From assembly GCF_900582625.1 (NCBI RefSeq), contig NZ_UTIQ01000241.1:868001-932000 (forward strand): a stretch of DNA of 64,000 nt, given 5' to 3'. This document shows positions 7,589 through 16,232 of this stretch, piece after piece. Source of the stretch: Pseudomonas viridiflava. GTDB lineage: Bacteria > Pseudomonadota > Gammaproteobacteria > Pseudomonadales > Pseudomonadaceae. A program made the translations under genes and the position numbers. Every line of letters starts with the position of its first letter. Position 1 is the stretch's first letter. The notes below the pieces were generated by a model that was not told where the DNA came from, did no database searches, and saw only the letters and a list, made by a program, of their open reading frames with translations.

Positions 7589-10500
7589 ATGCCCATTCGT
7601 AATCTGCTGATCGCCAACCGTGGCGAGATCGCCATTCGCATTGCCCGCGCCGCCGCCGAGATGGATATCCGCAGCGTGGCGATTTATGCCGAGGACGAAG
7701 CGGCGGCGCTGCATACGCGCAAGGCCGATGTGGCGGTGGGCCTCAGCGGTCGGGGCGTGAGTGCGTATCTGGACATGCAGCAGATCATTGCCATCGCTCA
7801 AGCCCAAGGCTGCGATGCGGTGCACCCCGGCTACGGTTTTCTTGCCGAGAACGCCGAGTTCGCGCGGCAGTGCAAAGCAGCGGGGCTTATTTTCGTCGGC
7901 CCAGATGCTGCGGTACTGGAGCAATTCGGCGACAAAACCCAAGCCCGTACCTTGGCCATTCGCTGCGGCGTGCCGTTGGCCACCGGCACCAACCAACCCA
8001 CTAGCCTGGCCCGCGCCCAGTCGTTTATGGCCGAGCTGAACGGCGGCGCGATGATGATCAAAGCCCTGGCCGGTGGCGGCGGACGGGGCATGCGCGCGGT
8101 GCACAGCGCCGATGAGGTAGCCGAGGCTTACGCCCGCTGCCAATCCGAAGCCAAGGCAGCGTTTGGCAATGGCGACCTGTATGTCGAGCGGCTGATCCGC
8201 AACGCGCGGCATATCGAAGTTCAGGTGCTGGGTGATGGTGAAGAGGTGGTGCACCTGTGGGAGCGCGACTGCACCTTGCAGCGACGCAATCAGAAGCTGG
8301 TGGAAATCGCCCCCAGCCCAACCCTCGACCCCGCCATACGCGAGGCGATGCTCGAAGCGGCGCTTAAACTCGCCCGCGCCGTGAATTACAAAACCCTGGG
8401 AACCTTTGAATTTCTGCTCGACGCCGACAGCGGCGACTTCGTATTTATGGAAGCCAACCCGCGCTTGCAGGTGGAGCACACCGTCACCGAAGCAGTCACC
8501 GGCATCGACCTGGTGCAAGCACAACTGCGCGTGGCCGGCGGCACGAGCCTGGCTGAACTGGGCTTGCAACAAACGCACATTCCCGCCCCACGCGGGTTCG
8601 CCGTGCAGGTGCGGATCAACTTGGAAAGCATGAACGCCGATGGCAGCGTGCAACCCGCCGCCGGCCTGTTGAGCGCCTACGAGCCACCAAGCGGTGCCGG
8701 GGTTCGTGTCGACGGCTGCGGTTACAGCGGTTATGCCACCAGCAGCAGCTACGACTCGCTGCTGGCCAAACTCATTGTGCACGCCAACGACACCTACCCC
8801 GCCGTGCTGCGCCGCGCCTACCGGGCGTTGTGCGAATTCCGCCTGGAAGGCGTGGCGAGCAATATCCACTTTCTACAAAACCTGTTGCGCCACCCGCACG
8901 TGCAGCGCAACGAGGTGACCACCCGTTTTGTTGAAACTCGGATCAGCGACTTGCTGGCGCCCCAGGAGCAGGCGCACCGGCATCTGTTTTTCCCCCAAGC
9001 CTCGGGCGCCGCTCAGCACCTGCAAACGGCGGATACGCCCCTTGGCTGCATCGCCCTCGACGCGCCAAGCGCTGGCGTGGTGGTCAGCGTGGATGTGCAG
9101 GCCGGCGATGAAGTGGCGGTGGGCCAGAGCATCGCCGTGCTGGAGGCGATGAAGATGGAGTTTGTGGTGAAGGCGGCCCACAGCGGCATCGTTCACAGCC
9201 TGGCCGTCGCGCCGGGCGACAACCTGTTCGCCAACCAGCCGCTGGTGTTCATTCAGCCGGCCGACGTCGCGCAACAACAGCACCACACCGAAGAAAGCAT
9301 CGACCTCGACCACATCCGCGCCGACCTCGCCGAAGTGCTCGAACGCAACGCCCTGACCCGCGACGAACGCCGTCCGCAGGCGGTGGCCAAGCGGCGCAAA
9401 ACCGGGCAACGCACCACCCGCGAAAACCTCGATGACTTGCTGGATGCCGACAGCTTTATCGAATACGGCGCCCTCGCCCTGGCCGCACGGCGGCGCCGCA
9501 ACTCGGTGGACGACCTGATCGCACAAAGCCCGGCCGACGGCTTGGTCAGCGGCATCGGCACCGTCAATGCCGCGCAGTTCGGCGCCGAGCACAGCCGCTG
9601 CATGGCCATCGCCTACGACTACACCGTGTTCGCCGGCACCCAGGGCGTGATGAACCATAAGAAAACCGACCGCATGTTGCAGCTCGCCGAGCAGTGGCAA
9701 TTGCCCGTGGTGCTGTTTGCCGAAGGGGGCGGCGGACGGCCCGGCGACACCGATTTCGTCGGCGTGGCGGGCCTGGACTGCCACACCTTTATCGGCATGG
9801 CCAAATTGTCCGGCTTGGTGCCGCTGGTGGGCGTGGTGTCAGGGCGTTGCTTCGCCGGTAACGCGGCACTGCTCGGCTGCTGCGACGTCATCATCGCCAC
9901 TGCCAACGCCAGCATCGGCATGGCCGGTCCGGCGATGATTGAAGGCGGCGGGTTAGGTACGTTTACGCCGGAGCAGGTTGGGCCGGTCAGCGTGCAAGGG
10001 CCGAACGGCGTGGTCGACATCGCCGTCGCCGACGAAGCCGAGGCGGTGCGCGCCGCCAAGCAATACCTGTCGTATTTCCAAGGCCCGCTCAGCGACTGGC
10101 AATGCGCCGACCAGCGCGAGCTGCGCCAAGTGATTCCGGAAAATCGCCTGCGCATTTATGACATTCGCCAGGTGATTTCCACCCTCGCCGACCACGACTC
10201 GGTATTGGAACTGCGCCGCCAGTTCGCGCCCGGTTTGATCACCGCGTTTATTCGCATCGAGGGCCAGCCGTTCGGCCTGATCGCCAACAACCCCGCGCAC
10301 CTGGGCGGCGCCATCGACGCGGTGGCCGGCGATAAAGCCGCGCGCTTTATGCAGCTGTGCGACGCCTTCGATATTCCGCTGCTGTCGCTGTGCGACACGC
10401 CTGGCTTTATGGTCGGCCCGGACGCCGAAAAGCAGGCAACCGTGCGCCATGTGTCGCGCATGTTCGTCACCGCCGCCAGCCTCAGCGTGCCGTTCTTCAC

Positions 10501-10870
10501 CGTGGTATTGCGCAAAGGCTACGGCCTTGGCGCGCAGGCGATGGCCGCCGGCAGTTTCCATTCGCCGCTGTTCACCATCGCCTGGCCCAGCGCTGAATTT
10601 GGCGCGATGGGGCTTGAAGGCGCCGTGCGGCTTGGCTTTTCCAAAGAACTGGCGGCGCTGGAAGATCCCGCGCAACGGCAAAAACTCTTCGACAAATTAG
10701 TGGCCAAGGCCTACCAGGCCGGCAAAGGCATCAACATGGCCAGCTACCTGGAAATCGACGCCGTGATCGACCCTGTGGAAACCCGCAGCTGGCTGGTACG
10801 CGGCCTCAACGCCGCCCCGCGCCCGGCCAAACGTGACGGCAAAAAACGCTCCTTCGTGGACACTTGGTGA
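7589..10870 (+). CDS. Single-chain biotin-dependent acyl-CoA carboxylase
   Basis: A 1093-residue enzyme combining biotin carboxylase, biotin carrier and carboxyltransferase. Residues 1-450 are the ATP-grasp biotin carboxylase (LLIANRGEIAIR, GGGGRGM, EANPRLQVEHTVTE). Residues about 495-570 are the carrier, with biotinyl Lys522 in EAMKMEF. Residues 580-1085 are the carboxyltransferase halves (GGGGRPGDTDF, GRCFAGNAAL, LCDTPGFMVG, KGYGLGAQAM). Size and order match the single-chain long-chain acyl-CoA carboxylases described in bacteria. The ATG follows CAGGGAG. A hydrolase gene follows after five bases. The acyl-CoA substrate cannot be read from sequence. The pair interrupts the usual ispA-dxs junction. 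Confidence 0.9.
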   Translation: MPIRNLLIANRGEIAIRIARAAAEMDIRSVAIYAEDEAAALHTRKADVAVGLSGRGVSAYLDMQQIIAIAQAQGCDAVHPGYGFLAENAEFARQCKAAGLIFVGPDAAVLEQFGDKTQARTLAIRCGVPLATGTNQPTSLARAQSFMAELNGGAMMIKALAGGGGRGMRAVHSADEVAEAYARCQSEAKAAFGNGDLYVERLIRNARHIEVQVLGDGEEVVHLWERDCTLQRRNQKLVEIAPSPTLDPAIREAMLEAALKLARAVNYKTLGTFEFLLDADSGDFVFMEANPRLQVEHTVTEAVTGIDLVQAQLRVAGGTSLAELGLQQTHIPAPRGFAVQVRINLESMNADGSVQPAAGLLSAYEPPSGAGVRVDGCGYSGYATSSSYDSLLAKLIVHANDTYPAVLRRAYRALCEFRLEGVASNIHFLQNLLRHPHVQRNEVTTRFVETRISDLLAPQEQAHRHLFFPQASGAAQHLQTADTPLGCIALDAPSAGVVVSVDVQAGDEVAVGQSIAVLEAMKMEFVVKAAHSGIVHSLAVAPGDNLFANQPLVFIQPADVAQQQHHTEESIDLDHIRADLAEVLERNALTRDERRPQAVAKRRKTGQRTTRENLDDLLDADSFIEYGALALAARRRRNSVDDLIAQSPADGLVSGIGTVNAAQFGAEHSRCMAIAYDYTVFAGTQGVMNHKKTDRMLQLAEQWQLPVVLFAEGGGGRPGDTDFVGVAGLDCHTFIGMAKLSGLVPLVGVVSGRCFAGNAALLGCCDVIIATANASIGMAGPAMIEGGGLGTFTPEQVGPVSVQGPNGVVDIAVADEAEAVRAAKQYLSYFQGPLSDWQCADQRELRQVIPENRLRIYDIRQVISTLADHDSVLELRRQFAPGLITAFIRIEGQPFGLIANNPAHLGGAIDAVAGDKAARFMQLCDAFDIPLLSLCDTPGFMVGPDAEKQATVRHVSRMFVTAASLSVPFFTVVLRKGYGLGAQAMAAGSFHSPLFTIAWPSAEFGAMGLEGAVRLGFSKELAALEDPAQRQKLFDKLVAKAYQAGKGINMASYLEIDAVIDPVETRSWLVRGLNAAPRPAKRDGKKRSFVDTW

Positions 10871-10875
10871 CCGCT

Positions 10876-11829
10876 ATGAATCAGTTCGAACAGCAACGCC
10901 TCGACGTAAACGGCATCACCCTTAGCGTGTACAGCGCCGGCCCGGAAAATGGGCGGCCGGTGTGGCTGCTGCACGGTTTCCCCGAATGCTGGTACTCGTG
11001 GCGCAGCCAGATGACGGCACTGGCCGAAGCCGGTTACCGCGTATATGCCCCGGAAATGCGCGGCTACGGCGACAGCAGCGCGCCTGAGGAAATCGAGGCG
11101 TATCAGATTCTGACCCTGTGCGCCGACATCCAGGGCGCCATGGACCTGCTCGGCCACACCGACGCCTGCGTCATCGGCCACGACTGGGGCGCGCCGGTGG
11201 CCTGGCACCTGGGGTTGCTGGAACCGCAGCGAGTCAGTGTGCTGGGCGCCATGTCCGTGCCCTTCGGCGGCCGCCCCAAACGCCCCGCCATCGACATCAT
11301 GCGCGAGGCCAACGCCGGGCGATTCAACTACATCGTCTACTTCCAGGAACCGGGCGTGGCCGAAGCCGAACTGAACGCCGACATCGAACGCAGCATGCGC
11401 CTGCTGATCGGCGGCACCGGCGAGGTGTTCCTGCAACCCAAACCCGCCGACGCCCGCTTACTGGAAGGCGTCCCCACGCCCACCACCTTTCCCGACTGGT
11501 GCAACGAAACCGACTTCGCCGTATACCGCGACACCCTGAGCAAACACGGCTTCCATGGCCCGCTGAACTGGTACCGAAACTTTCGCACCAACTGGGAAAC
11601 CACCGAATTCCTCGCCGGACGGCAGGTGCTGCAACCGACCGTGTTTCTGCTGGGCGAAGACGACCCGGTCGGCAAGCTGGAGGCGTACACCATCAAGAAA
11701 ATGGGCGAGCTGGTGCCGCGTCTGGAACAGCACGTACTCGAAGACTGCGGGCACTGGATACAGAACGAACAGGCAGAGCGGGTGAACGGGATTTTGCTGG
11801 AGTTTTTGGGGCGGCATTACGCGGCGTGA
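10876..11829 (+). CDS. Epoxide-hydrolase-like alpha/beta hydrolase
   Basis: A 317-residue alpha/beta hydrolase. LLHGFPECWYSW provides the HGxP oxyanion motif, and VIGHDWGAPVAW holds the nucleophile Asp typical of epoxide hydrolases and haloalkane dehalogenases. The acid lies in LLGEDDPVG and the catalytic His in DCGHWIQNEQ. A PDWCNETDFAVY cap region is typical of epoxide hydrolases. The ATG at 10876 lies just after the carboxylase stop, so the two are co-transcribed. An epoxide or ester substrate linked to the acyl-CoA carboxylase is plausible but unproven. Confidence 0.85.
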   Translation: MNQFEQQRLDVNGITLSVYSAGPENGRPVWLLHGFPECWYSWRSQMTALAEAGYRVYAPEMRGYGDSSAPEEIEAYQILTLCADIQGAMDLLGHTDACVIGHDWGAPVAWHLGLLEPQRVSVLGAMSVPFGGRPKRPAIDIMREANAGRFNYIVYFQEPGVAEAELNADIERSMRLLIGGTGEVFLQPKPADARLLEGVPTPTTFPDWCNETDFAVYRDTLSKHGFHGPLNWYRNFRTNWETTEFLAGRQVLQPTVFLLGEDDPVGKLEAYTIKKMGELVPRLEQHVLEDCGHWIQNEQAERVNGILLEFLGRHYAA

Positions 11830-11859
11830 TGGCCGCTGGCGGAGCAAAAAAATCAAAAG

Positions 11860-11937
11860 CTCGCGGCTGAAGCCGCTCCCACAGGTTCAGAGATGCGTCG
11901 AAAATGAGCTTTCTGTGGGAGCCGCTTTAGCCGCGAG
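11860..11937. repeat. REP-like inverted pair
   Basis: Arms 11860-11884 and 11913-11937 are near-perfect inverted copies of the CTGTGGGAGCGGCTTCAGCCGCGA-type unit, given here only by its core CGGCTTCAGCCG. The same unit recurs at 20705-20778, 48407-48490, 57349-57417 and 61434-61462. Such units are typical Pseudomonas REP elements. This pair follows the hydrolase gene and could end or stabilise its transcript. Confidence 0.85.
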
Positions 11938-11942
11938 TTTTT

Positions 11943-12002
11943 GATCTGGCTTGTGATCCACCGCTTGTGATCTGGCTTGTGACCTACCGCTTGTGATCTA
12001 CC
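11943..12002 (+). repeat. Tandem repeat, 26-base unit built from two 13-base half-units
   Basis: Units at 11943-11968 and 11969-11994 differ at two positions, and a partial third follows. Within each, CTTGTGA recurs every 13 bases, so the array is four half-units. It joins the REP pair to the dispersed element that follows. No coding capacity was seen. Confidence 0.75.
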
Positions 12003-12240
12003 CGCCCCGTTTATCGCAGGCCGAGTGGAGTCGACGTGGAGGGGGTTGAGCGGCCGGGAGCCGCGAAAGGCGTGTCGGGCCAAGGATGGCCCGTCTCGCC
12101 GTGCCCCCGGAGCGTCGGCGGAATGAGGGAAGTCGGAGCGCAGCGCAGACCCAAGGTAGGGGCTAGACCTTTTGGTTACTTTTAGGGCAATGCTAAAAGT
12201 GACTCGCGCGTAAGGCGCGAAACCAAAACGTTCAGCTCAC
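12003..12240 (+). repeat. Dispersed Pseudomonas intergenic element ending in a three-way-junction fold
   Basis: This non-coding block includes GGAGCGCAGCGCAGAC (12136-12151) and ends in a compact fold at 12170-12228. There an outer stem TTTTGGTT/AACCAAAA encloses hairpin ACTTTTAG/CTAAAAGT, the linker GAC, and hairpin TCGCGC/GCGCGA with loop GTAAG. From memory, similar blocks with changed but still paired stems occur in many Pseudomonas intergenic regions; this needs a search. Its function is unknown. Confidence 0.65.
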
Positions 12241-12304
12241 GCGGTAATGAATACCTCCACGCCATCTACCGCGCTCGACCCGAGACTCTGGATCCCGAAT
12301 TGTC

Positions 12305-12417
12305 GGACCACCGCCTGCGCGAGGATGACTGAGGTTTTCAGTCAGACCGTGCAACGTTGGGCTTCGCCATGGCTCAACCCAACCTACGAACTGGACCACC
12401 GCCTGCGCGGGGATGAC
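12305..12417. repeat. Two direct copies of a 25-base intergenic unit
   Basis: The copies at 12305-12329 and 12393-12417 share CACCGCCTGCGCG and GGATGAC with one mismatch, spaced 88 bases apart. They resemble the arms at 20821-20902. Apart from these repeats and those before them, the 728-base gap between the hydrolase and dxs shows no gene. The dxs promoter should lie in the last 100 bases, but no clear one was identified. Confidence 0.65.
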
Positions 12418-12557
12418 GGTGGGTTGCCAACGGCCAGGGACATCCCCGGAACTCCCCGGACATCGGTATTTCCTTCCCCCCTTCACACCCACCCTACGAA
12501 AAGCCCTACCGCATCAGGTAAACTGCGCCATCTTTTATACCTATAACGATTTGCCTG

Positions 12558-14480
12558 ATGCCGACGACGTTTCACGAGTTCCCCCGCGAACGCCCCGCTA
12601 CGCCGCTGCTTGACCGTGCAGAGACGCCTGTTGGTCTGCGTCGCCTGGGCGAAGCCGAGCTGGAAATCCTCGCTGATGAGCTGCGCCAGGAGCTGCTGTA
12701 TACCGTTGGCAAAACCGGCGGACACTTCGGTGCCGGGCTGGGTGTCATCGAGCTCACCATCGCGCTGCACTATGTGTTCGACACCCCGGACGACCGGCTG
12801 GTGTGGGACGTAGGCCATCAGGCGTATCCGCATAAAATCCTCACCGGGCGCCGCGAGCTGATGCACACGCTGCGGCAGAAAGACGGCATCGCCGCCTTCC
12901 CGCGTCGCAGTGAAAGCGAGTACGACACCTTTGGCGTCGGCCATTCCAGCACCTCCATCAGCGCTGCGCTGGGCATGGCGATTGCCGCTCATTTGCAAGG
13001 CAGCAAGCGCAAATCGGTGGCGGTCATTGGCGATGGCGCGCTGACGGCGGGCATGGCGTTCGAGGCGTTGAACCACGCATCCGACGTGAAGGCCAATATG
13101 CTCGTGGTGCTCAACGACAACGACATGTCGATTTCGAAAAACGTCGGCGGCCTGTCCAATCACCTGGCGAAAATTCTTTCCAGCCGCACCTACGCCAACA
13201 TGCGCGAGGGCAGCAAAAAAGTGCTGTCACGCCTGCCGGGCGCCTGGGAGATCGCGCGCAAAACCGAAGAGCACGCCAAAGGCATGTTGGTGTCGGGCAC
13301 CTTGTTCGAAGAGCTGGGCTGGAACTATATCGGCCCTATCGACGGTCACGACCTGCCGACGCTGATTACCACTTTGCGCAATATGCGCGAGCTGGAAGGC
13401 CCGCAGTTCTTGCATGTGATCACCAAAAAAGGCAAAGGCTTCGCCCCGGCCGAGCTGGACCCGATTGGTTACCACGCCATCACCAAGCTGGAGCCGGTCA
13501 ACGCGCCAGCCGTGCCGAAAAAGCCCAGCGGGCCGAAGTATTCGGCGGTGTTTGGCCAGTGGCTGTGTGACATGGCCGAGGCCGATGCGCGCCTGACGGG
13601 CATCACCCCGGCGATGAAAGAAGGTTCGGATCTGGTCGCCTTCAGCGAGCGTTTTCCGCAGCGCTATTTCGACGTGGCGATTGCCGAGCAGCACGCCGTC
13701 ACCCTCGCCGCCGGCATGGCCTGCGAAGGCGCGAAGCCGGTGGTGGCGATTTATTCGACGTTCTTGCAGCGTGGTTACGACCAGCTGATTCACGACGTGG
13801 CGGTGCAGCATCTGGATGTGCTGTTCGCCATTGACCGCGCGGGCCTGGTGGGCGAAGACGGCCCGACCCACGCCGGCAGTTTCGATTTGTCTTACCTGCG
13901 CTGCATCCCCGGCATTCTGGTGATGACGCCAAGCGACGAAAACGAGCTGCGCCGTATGCTGACCACCGGTTACCTGTTCAACGGCCCGGCGGCGGTGCGT
14001 TACCCGCGCGGCTCGGGTCCCAATGCGGCGATCGACCCCGCGTTGGTGCCATTGGAAATCGGCAAAGGCGTGGTCCGCCGCAAGGGTCAGAGCGTTGCGC
14101 TGTTGGTGTTCGGCGTGCAACTGGCCGATGCGCTGCTGGTGGGCGATAAGCTGGATGCCACGGTGGTGGACATGCGCTTCGTCAAACCGCTGGACGAAGC
14201 CTTGGTTCGCCAACTGGCAGCTGAGCACAACTTGCTGGTGACGGTGGAAGAAAACGCCGTTATGGGCGGCGCCGGCGCTGCGGTCAGTGAGTTCCTGGCG
14301 CGCGAGAATCTGCTCAAGCCCGTGCTGCATCTGGGCTTGCCAGACATCTACGTGGAGCATGCCAAGCCCCAGACCATGCTGGCTGAATGTGGGCTGGACG
14401 CTGCGGGCATTGAGGCGGCTGTGCGCGAGCGCCTGGCGCTGCTCGCACTGGCGGGCTTGCCGCCGACCCTCACGGCGTAA
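12558..14480 (+). CDS. dxs: 1-deoxy-D-xylulose-5-phosphate synthase
   Basis: A 640-residue thiamine-diphosphate enzyme that condenses pyruvate and glyceraldehyde 3-phosphate in the first step of the MEP isoprenoid pathway. VWDVGHQAYPHKILTGR and the cofactor stretch IGDGALTAGMAFEALNHA are present, with NDNDMSIS. The transketolase-like half has AIAEQHAVTLAAGMA and DRAGLVGEDGPTHAG. It begins MPTTFHEFPRERPA, as in Pseudomonas Dxs. Its normal partners xseB-ispA lie 5 kb upstream. A strong bidirectional terminator follows. Confidence 0.97.
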   Translation: MPTTFHEFPRERPATPLLDRAETPVGLRRLGEAELEILADELRQELLYTVGKTGGHFGAGLGVIELTIALHYVFDTPDDRLVWDVGHQAYPHKILTGRRELMHTLRQKDGIAAFPRRSESEYDTFGVGHSSTSISAALGMAIAAHLQGSKRKSVAVIGDGALTAGMAFEALNHASDVKANMLVVLNDNDMSISKNVGGLSNHLAKILSSRTYANMREGSKKVLSRLPGAWEIARKTEEHAKGMLVSGTLFEELGWNYIGPIDGHDLPTLITTLRNMRELEGPQFLHVITKKGKGFAPAELDPIGYHAITKLEPVNAPAVPKKPSGPKYSAVFGQWLCDMAEADARLTGITPAMKEGSDLVAFSERFPQRYFDVAIAEQHAVTLAAGMACEGAKPVVAIYSTFLQRGYDQLIHDVAVQHLDVLFAIDRAGLVGEDGPTHAGSFDLSYLRCIPGILVMTPSDENELRRMLTTGYLFNGPAAVRYPRGSGPNAAIDPALVPLEIGKGVVRRKGQSVALLVFGVQLADALLVGDKLDATVVDMRFVKPLDEALVRQLAAEHNLLVTVEENAVMGGAGAAVSEFLARENLLKPVLHLGLPDIYVEHAKPQTMLAECGLDAAGIEAAVRERLALLALAGLPPTLTA

Positions 14481-14493
14481 ACGCTTCACCCTG

Positions 14494-14523
14494 AAAAAGG
14501 CCGGTCTATTGACCGGCCTTTTT
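14494..14523. terminator. Bidirectional terminator between dxs and hemN
   Basis: AAAAAGGCCGGTC pairs with GACCGGCCTTTTT around a short TATT loop. The A and T tracts on both sides let it serve dxs on the plus strand and hemN on the minus strand. It ends two bases before the hemN stop. Confidence 0.9.
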
Positions 14524-14525
14524 GT

Positions 14526-15908
14526 TTAGATCACCCGCGAGAATCGCTGGCTGTTCTGCTCGCTTAAATAGTGGTCAAACAGCATGCACACCGAGCGCAC
14601 CAACAGACGCCCGGCGGGTAGCACCTGAATGGCGGTGTCGCTCAAGGTGATCAGCCCGTCCCGCGCAAACTGCTGCAGCTGCGGCCACACTTCGCTGAAG
14701 TAACCGCGAAACTCGATGTTGAACGCACTTTCGATCAGGCTGAAATCGAGTTTAAAAGCGCAGATCAGTTGCTGGATGACGGCACGGCGAATGCGGTCGT
14801 CATCGTTGCACAACAGCCCACGCACCACGGCCGAATGGCCTTCGTCGATGGCGGCCATATAACGCGGCAGGTCGCTGCTGTTCTGGCAGTACACATCGCC
14901 CAACTGGCTGATGGCCGACACGCCTAAACCCACCAGGTCGCAATGCCCATGGGTGGTGTAGCCCTGGAAGTTGCGCCGCAACATGCCATCTTCCTGCGCC
15001 ACCGCCAGCTCGTCGTCCGGCAGGGCGAAGTGATCCATGCCGATGTACACATAGCCCGCCGCTGTCAGCTGTTCGATGCTGCGCTGAAGCATTTCCAGCT
15101 TGGCTGCCGGGCTTGGCAGGTCGTCCGCGCTGATGCGCCGTTGCGGCTTAAAGCGCTCCGGCAAGTGGGCGTAGTTGAAGAGCGACAGGCGATCCGGTTG
15201 CAGCTCAATCACCTTGTCTACGGTGCGGGCGAAACGGTCGGGCGTCTGTTTCGGCAGGCCGTAGATCAGGTCGATGTTCACCGAGCGAAATTGCAGAGTC
15301 CACGCCGCTTCGACGATGGCGCGGGTCTGCTCGAAGCTTTGCAGGCGGTTGACCGCTTGCTGCACCTGCGGGTCGAGGTCTTGCACGCCCAGGCTGACGC
15401 GGTTGAAGCCCAGTTCGCGGAGCAGGCCCATGGTCGACCAGTCGGCTTCGCGCGGGTCGATCTCGATGCCGTAGTCGCCGCTGTCGCCATCGAGCAGGGT
15501 GAAGTTTTCGCGCAGGTGCTGCATCAATTCGCGCAGCTCGGTGTGGCCAAGAAAGGTTGGCGTGCCGCCGCCGAAATGCAGTTGCTCGACTACCTGGCGA
15601 CGGTCGAGCTGACTGGCGACGCGGCTGATTTCTTCATGCAGGCGCTGCAAATACGGCACCGCGCGACCACGGTCTTTGGTGATCACCTTGTTACAGCCGC
15701 AGTAGTAGCAAATGTTGGCGCAGAACGGCACGTGCACATACACCGACAACGGCCGCAACGCCGCGCGGCTTTCGCTCAAGGCGTGCACCAAGGCGTTGCC
15801 GGCGACGTTTTCGTTGAATTGCAGGGCGGTGGGGTATGAGGTGTAGCGAGGACCGGGGCGGTCGTAACGGCGAATCAGGTCAGCATCCCAATAAATGGCG
15901 TCGAGCAT
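14526..15908 (-). CDS. hemN: Oxygen-independent coproporphyrinogen III oxidase
   Basis: A 460-residue radical-SAM enzyme that converts coproporphyrinogen III to protoporphyrinogen IX without oxygen. The 4Fe-4S ligands lie in CANICYYCGC (CxxxCxxC). HFGGGTPTFL and IDLIYGLPKQT are family motifs. The ATG at 15908 gives MLDAIYWDADLIRRYD, the Pseudomonas HemN N-terminus; an upstream in-frame start would add 40 atypical residues. No strong ribosome site is visible. An imperfect Anr/FNR-type box is centred 66 bases upstream, fitting the low-oxygen control known for this gene in Pseudomonas. Confidence 0.95.
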   Translation of the reverse strand: MLDAIYWDADLIRRYDRPGPRYTSYPTALQFNENVAGNALVHALSESRAALRPLSVYVHVPFCANICYYCGCNKVITKDRGRAVPYLQRLHEEISRVASQLDRRQVVEQLHFGGGTPTFLGHTELRELMQHLRENFTLLDGDSGDYGIEIDPREADWSTMGLLRELGFNRVSLGVQDLDPQVQQAVNRLQSFEQTRAIVEAAWTLQFRSVNIDLIYGLPKQTPDRFARTVDKVIELQPDRLSLFNYAHLPERFKPQRRISADDLPSPAAKLEMLQRSIEQLTAAGYVYIGMDHFALPDDELAVAQEDGMLRRNFQGYTTHGHCDLVGLGVSAISQLGDVYCQNSSDLPRYMAAIDEGHSAVVRGLLCNDDDRIRRAVIQQLICAFKLDFSLIESAFNIEFRGYFSEVWPQLQQFARDGLITLSDTAIQVLPAGRLLVRSVCMLFDHYLSEQNSQRFSRVI

Positions 15909-16232
15909 GGCGGCGGTCCGGTGCAGTGCGTGGGCGGCCAGTCTAGGAAGCTGCGACAAAGCGGATCTTGACTTGACGCAACCCGACGGAAAATCCCTAC
16001 AGGAGAACCGACACGTGACATGCACCAATTCAGCGCATGCCCAGCGCTACGGCCGGTTCGAGGCAATGTCATTCAGAGGAAAGTACGTACGTCCCATCTG
16101 GAAAAGCGACATTCATCTGGCGAAATGCGTCATTGCGCCATCAATCGGCCAGTAGCGGCGCCTTTCGGTCCTGTTATTGCAATAAGCGCACGCTAGACAA
16201 AGCACTGCCCTTTGTCATTTGCGAGCACCGAC
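15909..16232. other. Divergent intergenic region between hemN and a chemoreceptor, with an Anr-like box
   Basis: This 324-base gap should hold the promoters of both genes. On the minus strand TTGCGTCAAGTCAA (15981-15968) matches seven of ten fixed positions of the FNR/Anr consensus TTGAT-N4-ATCAA. It would lie near -41.5 if hemN transcription starts about 25 bases before its ATG. A short GTACGTAC palindrome is near 16085. Nothing else was recognised. Confidence 0.45.

Noticed and set aside
7541..8869. A 442-codon minus-strand frame opposite the carboxylase, with similar long frames at 8873-9784, 13227-14489, 16911-18275 and 61295-62569
   Set aside because: All lie opposite well-recognised genes with intact motifs and have no family features or ribosome sites.
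11943..12002. Possible CRISPR array
   Set aside because: The units are contiguous without spacers, only 13-26 bases long, and no cas gene is near.
11830..12557. Short protein genes in the gap before dxs
   Set aside because: Frames of 60-100 codons here run through repeat arms on both strands without ribosome sites, and the repeats explain the open stretches.
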